Shown: positions 36,041 through 48,680 of the stretch, piece by piece | How positions within the stretch are numbered: the stretch's first letter is position 1 | How the letters are laid out: each line of letters opens with the position of its first letter | DNA from: Bubalus kerabau | Taxonomy: Eukaryota > Chordata > Mammalia > Artiodactyla > Bovidae | DNA length: 64,000 bases | Direction: 5' to 3' | NCBI RefSeq assembly: GCF_029407905.1 | Contig: NC_073632.1 | Coordinates: 58,390,964 to 58,454,963, forward strand | Made by a program: the position numbers and the translations under genes | The notes under the pieces: model-generated | Told to the model about the DNA's origin: nothing | The model's input: only the letters and a program-made list of their open reading frames with translations | Database searches by the model: none

Positions 36041-36598
36041 TGTGGAGGGGAAATGATGGGTGATATAAAGGCCAGGGACCAAAATGAAGAACAGAGTATA
36101 TTTGTTTTTGTTGAGATTGCCTGTCTGTGTTCCTGCAAAGACGGGTACCTGTGTCTAAAAGGAGCTCCTGGCTAGTAATAGTTATAATAACTAACATTGC
36201 TTTGAGTACTTGTTCCTTTTGAGGCAGTTTTTAAATTTTTACCTTTATTAACTCTTTTCATTCTCACGAAAGCCTATTCAGGAAGTCCTACCTTTTCATC
36301 AGGTCTAAGAGGGTTCCAAGATGGCATCATCATGGTATGTGCACTAAGAAATAAAGAAAAACACCACCAATTCATTTTAAGTCACCATAAATGATGATCG
36401 TTTCTTTCAGAGATGTTAAAATGTGAGAAAACATGCATCTTAAAATTAATGGATTGTGTTTTTTTTAAAGTGTATTTTTACTTATAGTTGAAGAAACAGA
36501 GGCACAGAAATCTTCAGTAAGGTGTCCAAGGTTTCTCGGGTAGGAAGCGCTGTAAGCATTTACCATGTCATCAGTATTCTTCCTAGACATCATTTCCC
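36041..36598. other. Unique sequence, no gene seen
   Basis: 36230-36300 and 36490-36540 have faint antisense-MIR words (gaagaaacagaggcacagaa). No exon. Confidence 0.35.
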
Positions 36599-36715
36599 TC
36601 ATTTTGGCCACACTGCATAGCAAGTGGGATCCTAGCTCCTTGACTAGGGATCGAACTGGTGCCCCCAGTAGTGGAAGCTCAGAGTCCTGACCACTGGACT
36701 GCAAGGGCTGTCTCT
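36599..36715 (-). mobile_element. CHR-2-type SINE (antisense, diverged)
   Basis: attttggccacactgcatag, ctccttgactagggatcgaa, ccagtagtggaagctcagag, tcctgaccactggactgcaa: reverse-oriented CHR-2 with no clear TSD. Confidence 0.78.
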
Positions 36716-37139
36716 TCCAAGACATAATTTTTAATGGTGACAGTGAGTTTCATATACATAAACCCTAATTACTTTAATTATACCTCTAATTTTAGTTAAT
36801 CATATCTCAATGTAAGTTTTTATATGTCTTTTCCCGGGCTTGGTCAACCCCTCTTTGGGTACTATTTTACATATAATAATAATTCAGTTAAATTGTCCCC
36901 ACTTGTATGAGATAGATGCTGGGACATTGCAGGCCTCCTGTAGAACTTTCTGGTTTTCAGCCCATTGGGTCGCGGATTGGCTGGTTTCATCTGCTGGCTT
37001 CTGATTGGTCCTCCTCTCTGGACTCTGGAGGAAAGTTTGTTGTCATGTTTGCTCGTCTCTCGGTCAGTCCTTTGTGCCTTTGAAGAGCTCACGATGGAGC
37101 TGCTGTGGGGCTGAATGACAAGACAGAGTTGAGCTCTTC
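36716..37139. other. Unique sequence, no gene seen
   Basis: Two attgg motifs (36974-36978 and 37012-37016) could be CCAAT-type sites on the opposite strand, but no promoter structure or exon accompanies them. Confidence 0.35.
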
Positions 37140-37240
37140 CCGTGTGGACTGTATCTCCTGGAGGACAGGCCAGTGTCTTGGCTCCGTTTGTAGCCTTAGT
37201 GCCTGGTACGGGGTACACAAACAATAGACTTGTTTCAGTT
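37140..37240 (+). mobile_element. L2 LINE 3' end
   Basis: tatctcctggaggacaggcc, agtgtcttggctccgtttgt, agccttagtgcctggtacgg, then acaaacaatagacttg: the L2 terminal motif, diverged. Confidence 0.6.
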
Positions 37241-39354
37241 GAGCTACAGATAAAATAAAGGAGACTGGGCTCACCTAGGCCAGGTCAGATAATGGAAGCA
37301 CAGGAGACAAAATAAAAGTACCGTCTTCCTACACGCAGCCTCGTATTTGGGGGGTGGGGGGTGGTCAGAGAACAATAAGGGAGAGACTTGAGGCTGAAAT
37401 CAGGAGAAAAGCTTTAGGAATGTCAGTCAAAACAGGGAGGATTCAGAAGGTCCAAGTGGGTGGAGGAATAGAAAGAATGCAATGCAGAATAGGATTTTCA
37501 GACGTTTATGTGTGAGGAAAATCATGTGGAGGGAAGTCTTGATAAGAGGCAAATTCTTAATTAGTAGTCTGGATGGACTCTGAGAGTCTGTGTTCTTGAC
37601 AACAGCCCAGGTATTGCTGATGTTGTCTTGTCTAAGGAAGATCAAGTGGAAAGGAGAAAAATGAGAAAAGTTTTCAGGATGAAGAAAAGTAGGTAAAGCT
37701 TGGAGGTGATGCCGAAGGGCATTGCTAAAGGAGTCCTCTTCTCTGGACAGCTCTTACCCCAGGAATATTTCTCTGGCAGGACTAATAAAGACAGTGACCT
37801 TCCAGAAGGCAGGTGTGTGGGAAGGAATGGAGGCAACTATCTCGGGTTTTTGTCTATTTATTTTGTGCAATTTCAGCAAGTTGAGTTCAGATATTTTCTT
37901 AAACATTTCTTGCTTCACACTGCCCACCACCCCCCTAGGCGTACTGGGATTCCATTTTTCTAGCATTTCCTGTAAAATGGTTTCAGAGATTCCTTTTTGG
38001 GGAAATAGGGAATTTGCTAATTTTGAAACCGCTTTGATATTGTGGACAGATGCCATGAGAGCCCCAAATTCATTTGAAGATGAAAATGATGTTTGAAGAC
38101 CTCAGATGGTCAACAAAGATGAGAAATAGTTGAAAAACATATCTAAAGACCATTTGCCATTTAAGGATATTATTTATTTTCATTTTTCTTATCCACTAAG
38201 ACTTTCATTTTGCCAGTTCAATATGGTAAACATTTTAAGTCATGTGGGGTCACTTTTACTTTTAAGAATATGCTTCTAGGCTCCCAATAAAGTCCTGTTC
38301 ATCCTAAGAGAACTCCATACTGACTGATTAAAGGGGAGATTGTACCCAGGAAAGCACTGGCTTCCCCTGTAGCTTCATGGAGTTCAGTGTCTCTATTCCC
38401 TCAGAGATAGACAAGTCCAGAACCCCCATTCCTTCCATGGTGAGAGCTGTAATAAACTGTAACGAGAAGTGGACTCCGCTGCAGATTTATGATTCCCAAC
38501 CACCTCCCAGTGACTATTCGGATAGACAATATCTCCTCTTATCCCTTCTGACATATGACATCCCTTCTATCATAACTTGGGAGATAGCTGTCAGGGACCA
38601 AGTAAATGGTAACACTGGAATTCAGTTGGTGATTTTTTACATCAGAGTAGTGATTTCAGGTGTATACTCCCAAGCTCTATGACGTGCAGGCTCATGTCTT
38701 TCCTGTAGAAGAACTGTTGATTTGTAACACTCATTTTCCAGATAATTGTTTTCTTTGGTCTTGTGTTGCTGCAAACCACTCCCTAGAAAGCTACTATTGT
38801 ATTTTCTTCTTTTCAAGTGGTCCAGTTTAGAGAAGGAAATGTGTTTCAGATTCTTATCCAAAGCCTATGCAAACCATTTCAGTTTAGAAAATTGGTCTGT
38901 AAATCTTAACAGGGCTTGGGATTTTCTCGGACACTTATGTGGTTTCAGGTGGATCAAAAATGGATGCAGTCTGCCCTGAGGACTACAGCATGGCTGTCTG
39001 AAGCCAGCCTGTAACTGCAATAATGGGCAGTGTTATGAATGGGAAAAGAGAGGTAACCAGATGTTTTGCAATCTGAAGAGAACGTCTGTTTTATTTCCAG
39101 TTTAGCTTGAAGTTCAGTCCTCTCCAAAGGCAAAGCTTGTCCTCTGGGGCTCACCTCACCTTGATGAGAACAGTTTGCCTGCTCTCCAGGGGTGCGAGCT
39201 GATGGCAGCCAGATTGGAGCGATGCTGCAACTGCCTTGTCTGGTGAGGTTGAGCTGTGTGTGGTACTTGTGGTAAACAGTGACAGAGGAGGTAACAATGG
39301 TGTGCAGGTTACTGGTGTGCCTGGCTTGTCAGGGGAGAAAACAGTGTGATACCT
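37241..39354. other. Unique, SINE-free sequence; no gene seen
   Basis: 2.1 kb. It includes a G-rich patch at 37349-37364 (two runs of six G separated by T). Opposed open frames of 100-124 codons around 37722-38096 are mirror shadows without splice sites or coding bias. Confidence 0.4.
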
Positions 39355-39500
39355 GTCGACATGTACTGTATGCCTGCTGCATGCTGGGCTCTGCACATTC
39401 ATTGTATCATCTAACTCTCTCAGCAGCTATGTGAGGTAGGTATTGTCATTCCCTTTTCCCTGTAGAGGTAACCACAGTTTGGGGAAGAGCGATTTTCAAC
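39355..39500 (-). mobile_element. MIR-type fragment (antisense)
   Basis: tactgtatgcctgctgcatg, attgtatcatctaactctct, gctatgtgaggtaggtattg: antisense MIR 3' part. Confidence 0.6.
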
Positions 39501-40872
39501 TTTCTGCCAGGATGACACGGAAGAGTCCTGCCTCCCCAACCCTGCTTTACCCTTTAGGGAATTCAGGAAGGGCAAGAAAAGGAGGACCGTATTAGTGGTT
39601 CAAGCTAGGACAAGCTCTCAAAGGGAAGTGGAGGTGAATGGAATAAAGCTGCTCTGTTTTGAGTCTCTAGGCTCTGACACACATGAGCATTTTTCCCGCC
39701 ATGGGAAGAAGACAAGAGCAGTCCAGCCAAATTCTTTGAAATATCATGGAGGGTCTGCATGGAGGAGGGGGTCTTTGGGGTGGGATCTCCTCACATCATT
39801 GCTGGCACTAAGGAAGCTGTGGTGTGAAGATCCAGGAGTCTTTCATTAGTGTGAGGGGTGCTCTCCTGTTCTTTAAAATCAGCCTGGTGGCTGTCTTCTT
39901 ATTAACATTCAGATTTCAGATTTTTTTTTTTTCCACTTTTCTTAGCACAGGGAGCCAGACTTTTGCAAAAGTACTTCCTTTCCTCTGTTAGAGCCACATG
40001 GCCCCCAGGGGTGAGGATGCTGCCACATGGCGCTTCACAGAGCTGTGGGATGAGGTCCCCCAGACCCTGGTTCTCGAAAGTCGAGTCTCTGCAGTGGAAT
40101 CCTCCATTGCGGCTCTGGTTTACAGGGCATCTTGTCTCTCTTCTTTGAAACCGGGGTTGTTTGCTAAGCAAAGGCAGCACAATCACATCTTGCTGATGCT
40201 CCCAGCAAACATCAGTAGCAAATGATCCTCTTAAGCAAGTGCGCATGGCTGGAGGCAATGCTGGGGGCTAAGTATATGCAATGGACTCAGACCCAAACAA
40301 CTGTTCTGTCTCAATGCCACTTCATCAGAGGATCCCTTCAGAATACAGATGTGGAGACGGCACCTCAGAACCGTAGGCAGAGGGAGTGGGAGAAGGGGCT
40401 TCTCTCCACATGAACAAACGGCTGTATCCTAGGGCACTGGGTCCATGACCTCAGCTCCTCTGCTTTGTCCTTCTGGCTGGATAGAGGCTCAGCCACTGAG
40501 GCCGACCTGGATGAGGGCATCACAGGACTGGACCTGGGCTGGAACGTGAAGTGCCTTCTGCACACTTTGGCCCTTTGATTGCAGCAAGTGGCATTCCTAT
40601 GAGTCCAAATGGACCATTTCCCATCCATTTTATTAAGTGGCAGAAGTCCCTGCTACTTGAATGAATGGTCTTCTTTTTGATTTTGGAAGAGAAAATCCTT
40701 GGCTATTTTTCACATCATCACTGCTCAGTCTTAGCATTCCTGTCATCAGTTTATTCTAAATAGAAGGAATTCCATTTTCTGATGGGAACCTGGGACAGGG
40801 CTCTTTGCACAGAAAGGAAGTCAGGGAATGTTGGTGGCTGGTGGTGCTGGTATTACCAGGTTACTAGTGTAA
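39501..40872. other. Unique sequence, no gene seen
   Basis: Overlapping frames of 61-118 codons on both strands at 39902-40258 have no conserved motif visible. No exon called. Confidence 0.4.
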
Positions 40873-41138
40873 CAGGCAATGGCACCCCACTCCAGCACTC
40901 TTGCCTGGAAAATCCCATGGACGGAGGAGCTTGGTGGGCTGCAGTCCACGAGGTTGCGAAGAGTCAGACACGACTGAGTGACTTCACTTTCACTTTTCAC
41001 TTTCATGCATTGGAGAAGGAAATGGCAACCCACTCCGGTGTTCTTGCCTGGAGAATCCCAGGGACGGGGAGCCTGGTGGGCTGCTGTCTATGGGGTCACA
41101 CAGAGTTGGACACGACTGAAGCGACTTGGCAGCAGTGT
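40873..41138 (+). mobile_element. Bov-A2 SINE
   Basis: Two sense BovA units: aggcaatggcaccccactcc to cacgactgagtgacttcact, the tttcacttttcactttcatg linker, then ggagaaggaaatggcaaccc to cacgactgaagcgacttgg and a short CAG tail. Confidence 0.93.
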
Positions 41139-41875
41139 GACAGGGGCATGTAGAAGTGGGACTGCATGAGCTTTCAAGCTCTCAGCCACAGTGCTGTTTG
41201 TCTGTAGGGTGGATGTGCTTTCAGATGACTGTTGGAAAGGCCCTGGGATTTGATGTTTGTATTTTTTTCTGGACCTCCATCTCAGTGCTTTCCTTTTTTT
41301 GTTTGGTAGGGTTCTGTTTGCTTCCTAGGCTGTCTGATTTCCAGCCACTGTCTCCTCTCCCCAAGGCTGGATCTTCCTAAACACATTTTTAGGCTCAGCC
41401 CTGGGAATTCATTTGCAGGCAAGAGGGATTTAAGGAGTTTCAGATTTGAACATCAAGTGGCTATTGGTGCTGGTACAGCCTTCATCTCATGCCCTGATTC
41501 TAATAACTGAAGTTATGGGCCAGTCCTGAGACATCATCTCACCCTGTGCCTTACATCTGAGAACTGAGCTCTGTCTAGCTCTCAGGACCTAATTGTTCTT
41601 GCTTCCACTGGAGAGTTCAGTTTTTGTATTATTTGCCTGTTATAAATGATTGTTTCAACGGTCTTCCATATATTTTGCTTTCTCCAGGATGGAGATTCTG
41701 CCCTTATTAGATTCCTCTCCATTCTCTCTCCCTGAATACCTTCTATCTGTAGAAGGATCTCTCTCATGCTGCCTGCCTGTCAAGGCTGCTGGGGGTTCTC
41801 CTGGGTCCCTTATATTCCCTGATGAACTGTCTTTTTAGGTAGCATGCTATCTCTTTTTGGACTCCAAGTCTGAAT
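41139..41875. other. Unique sequence, no gene seen
   Basis: No supported feature. Confidence 0.4.
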
Positions 41876-41998
41876 GCCCATTCATCCACCCATCCACCCT
41901 CCTGTCCACCCTTTCATGAACTCATCTATTTACTCACCAACCCATCTACCCATTCAGCCACCCGCCCATCCATCCATCTATCCATCTGTGCATCCAGG
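41876..41998. repeat. Degenerate (CATC/CACC)n minisatellite
   Basis: About 123 bases of imperfect four-base units (catccacccatccaccc, later catccatccatctatccatc). The open frame it yields (His/Pro/Ile-rich) is a by-product. Confidence 0.88.
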
Positions 41999-43860
41999 AG
42001 TACCTGCTGTGTGTCAGCCATCGTGTTCTCTGACTGTACCCTTTAGAGATGATGCTGCACCTGTCAGGCTGTGTTTCCTGCCAGTGCTGATAACTAGATC
42101 TCTCATTTGACTCCACTGAGTGGGTCCAGGTGTGGTCATCTTCCTTGTTATCAGTCCCTTCCAGCTACTCTGTCCAGTTGTACTTTACTGAAATTCTCAT
42201 TTGCCCTCATATGACAGAGATTTCAAATCAGTTTTTATTCTTTCTTTTATGATTCTGATCACTGTTATGAAAAAAATACATAGTTTCACCTTTTTAATCC
42301 AATTACTATTAACTCCATAGTATTCCTTGAACTTTATTAAAACTCAGGGTCTGGTCAGAGTAAATATAATTCTAGTGGTTTAGATATGCTCACCTTCTTT
42401 GTAAGTTATACAATTTGTTCATATTAATTCCGCTCCTACTTTTATCAGGATAAATTTTGATGTGTCCTTTTGAGAAATTTTGTATCATTTTGTTAAAATC
42501 TCTCATTTTTAATACACTAATGGAAAACACAGAAAAAGCAAGGTGAAAAAGAATAGATATCTTGTACAACTCAGGCAACCTCAGAGAGGGAAAAGGCTAG
42601 GGAGAAAGCCATCCCATGCTTTTTTCAGATTCCTCAATGGAGTCAGCTTTGCAAATGAATTGTTTAAAGCTGTTTCCTTTGAAGTGACAGATTTGTTCTG
42701 CAAAACAGTAAAGTGGTAGAAATGAGTCAAAAAATTAAGAGGACATTATAAAATTATTAGGTTTAAGGGAATATGAAAAACATTTAATAGTTTGAAAATA
42801 TGGTGCAGGAAAATACTTTTTAGCTTAAAAGTTAGTGGCATAGATCATAAGTGAGTCCAAAGGCAGGTGCTAAATGCAAATTAAGCGCGAAACTCAGTGA
42901 GTGGGTAGAATACAGGAATATCCCAGGGAGAGGAGATTGGTCCTTTTGGAGGAAGACTGTTGGAATCTGAGTGACATTCTCAGGAAGGTCAGAGGCTTCA
43001 GGGTTGGGTGGAGATATTTAAAGACAAGCAGAGCCCACTGGAGTCCTGGACACTTTCATTTACACTTCCAGACAGTGTGTTCTGAACGGGCACTTGAATA
43101 CTACCTCTGGGCAAATTCCTTAGATGTGGTGGCTGAAAGCCAGTCCTATTATTTCCACAGTCCTTCTCACTCTTAACCTTATAACAATTCACTTGATTCC
43201 CAAATGAAATGTTGCTCGCCCGTCTGTCTTTGATCTGGCGTGTCAGCGTCACATCAGATTGCGTCACCTGCTCTCTTCTCTCATTGCTATATCGTCTTAC
43301 TCCGTTCCTTCTGAGCTGCATGTCCCTTCACATTTGGATGATTATGTTTGAAAATGCTGCCTCGACATTTTCCCTATTGTATCGTGTATCTCGTGCTCCC
43401 ACTCTCTGTTGGAAATGAGAATGCACAGTTAAAAGAAACCCAAACATTTCAGTTAACAAGATAGGATGAAAACCTCCCGATGTGTACCATGCATTTGAGT
43501 ACATCTGATGAGAACACCCTTAAAAAAAAGCACTCTTTTGTGTGTATGTGTTTTTTTTTTTTAAAGCATTGCATAGAATTCACTTAAAGTAGTTAAAAGT
43601 TTAGCAAACTCTAAATTCCAACCAGACCAAACAAGCTCTGGTTGGTTCATTTTCTCTTGCATCTTTAGCAAATTGAGACCTACCTGCTGAGTTATTTGGT
43701 TCTCCCTGCTCTTTATTACAGCCTGGTTCATATTATTTATTATAGAATAGTATTATAGTATGTTATATGTTACTTAAATGTGATTACAATCATCTGGACC
43801 CTCATCAAGTTTATAATTATGATAGGCCTTACTTATTAAGCACTTCCTATAGGGAGTAGT
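41999..43860. other. Unique sequence, no gene seen
   Basis: No exon or recent repeat. A 107-codon minus frame and a 91-codon plus frame overlap at 42901-43321 with no splice support. A T-rich run lies near 43550-43562. Confidence 0.4.
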
Positions 43861-44146
43861 TCGAGAAGGCAATGGCACGCCACTCCAGTACTCTTGCCTG
43901 GAAAATCCCATGGGTGGAGGAGCCTGGTGGGCTGCAGTCCATGGGGTTGCTAAGAGTTGGACATGACTGAGCGACTTCACTTTCACTTTTCACTTTTCAC
44001 TTTCATGCACTTGAGAAGGAAATGGCAACCCACTCCGGAGTTCTTGCTTGGAGAATCCCAGGGATGGGGGAGCCTGGTGGGCTGCTGTCTATGGGGTCGC
44101 CCAGAGTCGGACACGACTGAAGTGACTTAGCAGCAGCAGCAGCAGC
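43861..44146 (+). mobile_element. Bov-A2 SINE with target-site duplication
   Basis: Sense Bov-A2 with a long linker (three cttttcactttcac-like units) and a tail of six CAG triplets. Flanking atagggagtagt (43849-43860) and ataggaagtagt (44147-44158) differ by one base, giving the TSD. Confidence 0.95.
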
Positions 44147-44158
44147 ATAGGAAGTAGT

Positions 44159-44335
44159 GGTTTTCAAACATGAGTATTCCTATTCTAGGGTGTACCTAGG
44201 ATCACCTAGGGAGCCCTTAAAAATCTCAAAGCTCAGGTCACACCTCCAGATCAACTAAAAGTGGGACCCAGTCATCAGTATTTTTAAAACTTTCTTGACA
44301 AGGTGTAGCCATGTTTGAGAACCAGTGATGTAAAA
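44159..44335. mobile_element. MER5A-like hAT/Charlie element
   Basis: It opens with gtggttttcaaacatgagta (44157 onward) and closes with atgtttgagaaccagtg, its inverted repeat. The middle carries aggatcacctagggagccct and taaaaatctcaaagctcagg. Nonautonomous. Confidence 0.75.
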
Positions 44336-44492
44336 CCTTGCTACTCAAAGCGTGGTCTGTATGCCCACACCACTGGTGACACTGGAGAGCTTGTTAGAAA
44401 TCTCTCCTCAGACTTAGTGAATCTCAATCTATATTTTTTCAGGATCTGAAGATGCTTCCTTATGCACTTTAATATTTGGGTACCACTGATAG
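44336..44492. mobile_element. Second hAT/Charlie fossil (MER58/MER20-like)
   Basis: ttgctactcaaagcgtggtc at the start, gagagcttgttagaaatctc inside and ttgggtaccactg at the end match the general plan of this group. The exact family is uncertain. Confidence 0.6.
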
Positions 44493-45526
44493 ACACAGAA
44501 GGGCAACTCTACTAAGTATTTTAAGGCCATTCATTTGCAAATAATTTATTATGTTGCCATAATACACTAGGCACCGGACAAGGCTTAAATTCATCACTGG
44601 AAAAGTGGTTCTTGAGCACTATTTTATAAGGAAATTGAGGCTTGGCCAGATTAAGTATCTCAGAAGACACTCAGCCAGAATTTGAATCCTGGCCTCTGTT
44701 ACTCTAAAACATAGTGTTCTCCTCAGTACTAAGCAGCTTCTAAGTATAGTTCTTGGATATTTTTTTACAGTAAATCAAATAATAGAAACTTCCTAAATCT
44801 TTATTAATAGCATCTTTAATCTGTTTATCAAGAACTGAAATAAAGGTAAGATCACCTGGTGAAACATGTAGTTCCTGGCAGGGAAACAGTAAGGTGAGTT
44901 GTTTGTTAGTAACCAATGCAGAAGGCGGAAGGCAGGGACAGAAATATTCCCCTCTGGTTACGAGGGAGTCCCAGGGGACTCGCTGAATATTCATTTTACG
45001 GATGAAACATCCTCATTTAGTTATGTTGGGGCTCTAGTGCGCCAGACTTCGGGTAACAGGTCTGGAAGAACCAAAATTGCCTGTGGGGCGGCTTCACGGA
45101 ATTCGACATACATTCTTGTCATCTCGCTCCTTTGTTTGCCTCAAGGGCATCATTCTGGGGCTACTTGTTCGAAGATTTTGTGTAAGCAATTCACAGGAAT
45201 TCTAGAAGCTAGCATGTGAGGGATATTTGATATGACTGAAAATGTGCTCAGGGATGTATATTGTATGTACGAATATTATTTCAACTAAATAATAATAATG
45301 ATCTGCCACCGTAGTTCTCTTCCACAGATCTAATTTTTGGCTATCTTGTGTCAGTTTCTCTCCCAAATTAGAGATGGTTTTAATGGGACATTTCTAAGAT
45401 ATATTAGATGTAATAAAATAGAATAGGTAAACCTACCTTTTCACTTCATCATAAGTATTTTTTTCTATTATTAAAAACCATAAATATGCAACTGCTTTTC
45501 AAAATTATTGTTTAATATTCTAATTT
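44493..45526. other. Unique sequence; locally CpG-containing, no gene seen
   Basis: 44920-45210 has more CpG than its surroundings and no repeat, and holds a 106-codon plus frame (44899-45219) with no splice sites I trust. It could be conserved noncoding DNA. No exon called. Confidence 0.35.
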
Positions 45527-45738
45527 ATTTGTTGTTGTTGTTTAGTTGCTAAAGCATGTCTGACTCTTTTGTGACCCCATGGATTGTAGCCTGCCAGGTT
45601 CCCCTGTCCATGGGATTTCCCAGGCAAGAATAATGGAGTGGGTTGCCATTTCCTTCTCCAGGGGATCTTCCTGACCCAGGGATTGAAGTCTCCTGCATTG
45701 CAGGCAGATTCTTTACCACTGAGCTGCCTGGAAAGCAC
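45527..45738 (-). mobile_element. Bov-tA SINE
   Basis: Reverse copy: tgttgttgttgtttagttgc, tgtgaccccatggattgtag, gatttcccaggcaagaataa, cagggattgaagtctcctgc, ctttaccactgagctgcctg. Confidence 0.94.
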
Positions 45739-46189
45739 ATTCTAGTCTATGGATACATCATAATTTATTTCACCATCATCATACTTTGGCCATCTTAATT
45801 TTTTTTTGTTTTAAATAAACACTTTTCTCCATAAATTTTTGTTTCACAACTTAGTTCATTTCCTTAGGATGTGTTTCCTCAGTGAAGATAGTGAGTTAGA
45901 GAACACGAACAGTAAAATTAGAGAGGGAAGGTATTCATTTACAATGAAAAAGGTAATTATCAAAAAGAACACTCATCAACATATTCTTTCCTTGTCATAG
46001 GAAAGTACAAGAGTAAGCTCATGATCTGTATTATAAAGTTGCTTTCTATACGAGTGTGTGTCTGCACCAAAGAGTTGGCATTTGAATACCAGCTGCCCTT
46101 GCAGGACTTGTGACGGTGATCAGCATGGTGGAACAGCTATCAGGATGGGAACTGGTACAATGGGGAGCTAACCCACTGGAGATATATTG
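45739..46189. other. Unique sequence
   Basis: No feature supported. Confidence 0.4.
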
Positions 46190-46700
46190 GAGACTTAAAT
46201 TAGGTGGGGGCAGACTTTGTCTAGAGAATTAATTAAGCTTCTCCAGGAAAGTGATATTTCTACTGAAACCCAAAGGATGCGTTGGCTATATGAATGATGG
46301 CAGAGAATCTTTCAGGCAGAGGGACTAGCTTATGGGGAACATAGGAAGGGCTGGGGTTGAGAAAGAGTGTGGTCCATTTAAAGAAGCCCAAATTGGCTGG
46401 GACACAGAAAACAAGAGTGGTGCAGGCCATGACTGGACAGGTGAGTAAAGGCCAGATCATGGGAGTCTTAGAGGCTGTGGTGGAGCATTTGGGTCTTTTT
46501 CTAAAGGCTAACCTTAAAGTTTAAGCAGCAGAAGGACATGATTATATTTGCATTTAAAAAGATCACTCTAGCTCAAGTGTGGCTAATGGAGATGAGCAAG
46601 ACTGGGGAGCCTGGGGCCAACAGGAGCTACTACAGAGGTCCAGGCAAGGCAGAGTAGTGTCTAGACCAGTATGGTGAAGGTAGAGGAAGGAGAAGAGGTA
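46190..46700 (+). mobile_element. Ancient mammalian dispersed repeat
   Basis: aatctttcaggcagagggac, ggccagatcatgggagtctt, gcagaaggacatgattatat, aaaaagatcactctagctca, acagaggtccaggcaaggca. This is the same old family as 31985-32320 and 33170-33375, here covering a more 3' portion. Confidence 0.55.
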
Positions 46701-46974
46701 TTGGAGACAGCAGGAGACAGAATTAATAGGATTTGGATGCAGGGGAGAGGGAGGAGAAAAGAATGCCTCTGCTAAAGGGTCGTGTAGAATCTTTTGCACC
46801 TCTGAGGTGATGAGCTGGGGCCAAGGTCACAACAATTTGAATTTTTTTTTTTTTAAAGAAACACACTTGGCTCTTGGGAGAAAAGGACAATCTTTAAATC
46901 CCAGGAGGAATTCTCAAAGCCAGGATAAAAATAAGCATAAGAATGATAATATTTTTTAATATTTTAGGCTTATT
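46701..46974. other. Unique sequence with T-rich run
   Basis: No gene. A T homopolymer lies near 46840-46852. Confidence 0.4.
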
Positions 46975-47225
46975 TATTTTCTTCTAAATAGCTTTATTAA
47001 GAGATAAATGACATTCAGTAAACTGTACATATTTAAAGACTACAATTTGATAAGTTTTGACATAAGACACCATCATTGCAATCAAGATAGTAAACATAAC
47101 CATCACCACAAAATATCTCCCAGTACCATCCATCCCTAGGCAAACACTGATCTTTGCTTACTGTATATTAGTTTGTATTTTTTAGAGTTTCATATAAATG
47201 AAATCATATAATATTGTGCTCTTTT
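46975..47225 (-). mobile_element. L1M LINE-1 fragment (antisense)
   Basis: ctttattaagagataaatga, actgtacatatttaaagact, accatcaccacaaaatatct, cctaggcaaacactgatctt, tttcatataaatgaaatcat: the standard antisense L1M text. Confidence 0.75.
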
Positions 47226-47847
47226 GAAGGGAAAGCTCTGGCATCTTTTACTCATGAAACTCTTTTATATACCTTATCTGATAATTTAAAAAATAACCCT
47301 TTATCTAAGGAACTGATATTCAGAGAGGCTAAGTCCCAAGTTTACCCAGTTGAACAGTGGTAGTCCTTGGTCTTGGAGGCCATGCATTCTCCATTGCCAA
47401 CCACAGCCTGGCGAGGGCAACTCCTGCAGTATGCATAGTCTCTGAGATGCTTCGTCTTCATGGCATGAGTCTAAGGGGGTGCTTAGCCCACATCTCATGG
47501 GTTTGGAGGTTGGAATCAGGACCTGCAGAATCTGAAGATGAGCCCCTTACCTCCAGGACAGTGCACATGTGAAAAATTCCTGTGTCAGAGAAACAGACAC
47601 GAATGACCTGAATTTTTGTAGGATGTTCATTTGTGAAGGCCACAGGAAGGCTAGTGGACATCGCAAGGATGAAAAGGGTGGGATAGATGGTGTGCTCCCT
47701 TGGTTTTTAAACAGAACTCAGTGCAGATTGGGTTCAGCAGAAGATAGGGGGAGGGCTCTGGTGGCCCTCCTTTGCCTCTGCCATAGCTGCTTTGTTCTAC
47801 CTATTCCATACATTGTGCTTCTGGTCAAGATTTTTTTTTTTGCCTAT
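47226..47847. other. Unique sequence, no gene seen
   Basis: 47300-47380 has a weak antisense-MIR look. Plus and minus frames here overlap and lack support. Confidence 0.35.
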
Positions 47848-48360
47848 CAGTTCAGTTCAGTCGCTCAGTCATGTCCGACTCTTTGCGACCCCATGAATCA
47901 CAGCACGCCAGGCCTCCCTGTCCATCACAAACTCCTGGAGTTCACTCAGACTCATGTCCATCGAATCAGTGATGCCATCCAGCCATCTCATCCTCTGTCG
48001 TCCCCTTCTCCTCCTGCCCCCAATCCCTCCCAGCATCAGAGTCTTTTCCAATGAGTCAACTCTTCACATGAGGTGGCCAAAGTACTGGAGTTTCAGCTTT
48101 AGCATGATTCCTTCCAAAGAAATCCCAGGGCTGATCTCCTTCAGAATAGACTGGTTGGATCTCCTTGCAGTCCAAGGGACTCTCAAGAGTCTTCTCCAAC
48201 ACCATAGTTCAAAAGCATCAATTCTTCGGAGATCAGCCTTCTTCACAGTCCAACTCTCACATCCATACATGACCACAGGAAAAACCATAGCCTTGACTAG
48301 ACGGACCTTTGTTGGCAAAGTAATGTCTCTGCTTTTCAATATGCTATCTAGGTTGGTCAG
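47848..48360 (-). mobile_element. BovB LINE 3' fragment
   Basis: It begins with the pentamer tail complement (cagttcagttcagtc) and follows the BovB 3' end backwards to ggttggtcag. The minus-strand frame 48064-48363 encodes the RT C-terminal part up to the conserved LPTKVRLVKAMVFPVVMYGC stretch. It is truncated at the 5' end and nonfunctional. Confidence 0.95.
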
Positions 48361-48456
48361 CAAATTGGAACTTAGTTCCCTGACGATGACTCAAACTCGT
48401 GCTCCCTGCAGGGGAAGTATGGAGTCTTAACCACCGGACCGCCAGGGAAGTCCCCA
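48361..48456 (-). mobile_element. CHR-2-type SINE fragment abutting BovB
   Basis: aacttagttccctgacgatg, gtatggagtcttaaccaccg and gaccgccagggaagtcccc give the antisense CHR-2 3' to 5' order, placed directly against the BovB 5' truncation point. Confidence 0.82.
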
Positions 48457-48565
48457 AGAATTTTTTTTTTGACAAGAGAACTTCATCCTTCAAAATATCT
48501 GAAAATCACTGATCTAGTTTTAATATTCCATCTAGAGATAAGGAAACTGAGGTTTCCTCATCAGG

Positions 48566-48680
48566 TTGCCAGATGAATAGCAGGAGGCCCAATCAAATTT
48601 GAATTTCAAATGAACAAAGACAAAATTTTTAGTATAAGTATATAAAAAATATTGCATGGGAAGACTTAACATTAAAAGTA
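48566..48680. mobile_element. Short DNA-transposon fossil
   Basis: ggttgccagatgaatagcag, aatttgaatttcaaatgaac and ttttagtataagtat are words of an old palindromic nonautonomous element. Only one half is clear. Confidence 0.45.

Noticed and set aside
36960..37030. Promoter with paired CCAAT-type boxes
   Set aside because: There is no CpG island, TATA box, exon or downstream open frame. Two pentamers are expected by chance.
41874..42110. His/Pro repeat protein
   Set aside because: It is the translation of a degenerate CATC minisatellite.
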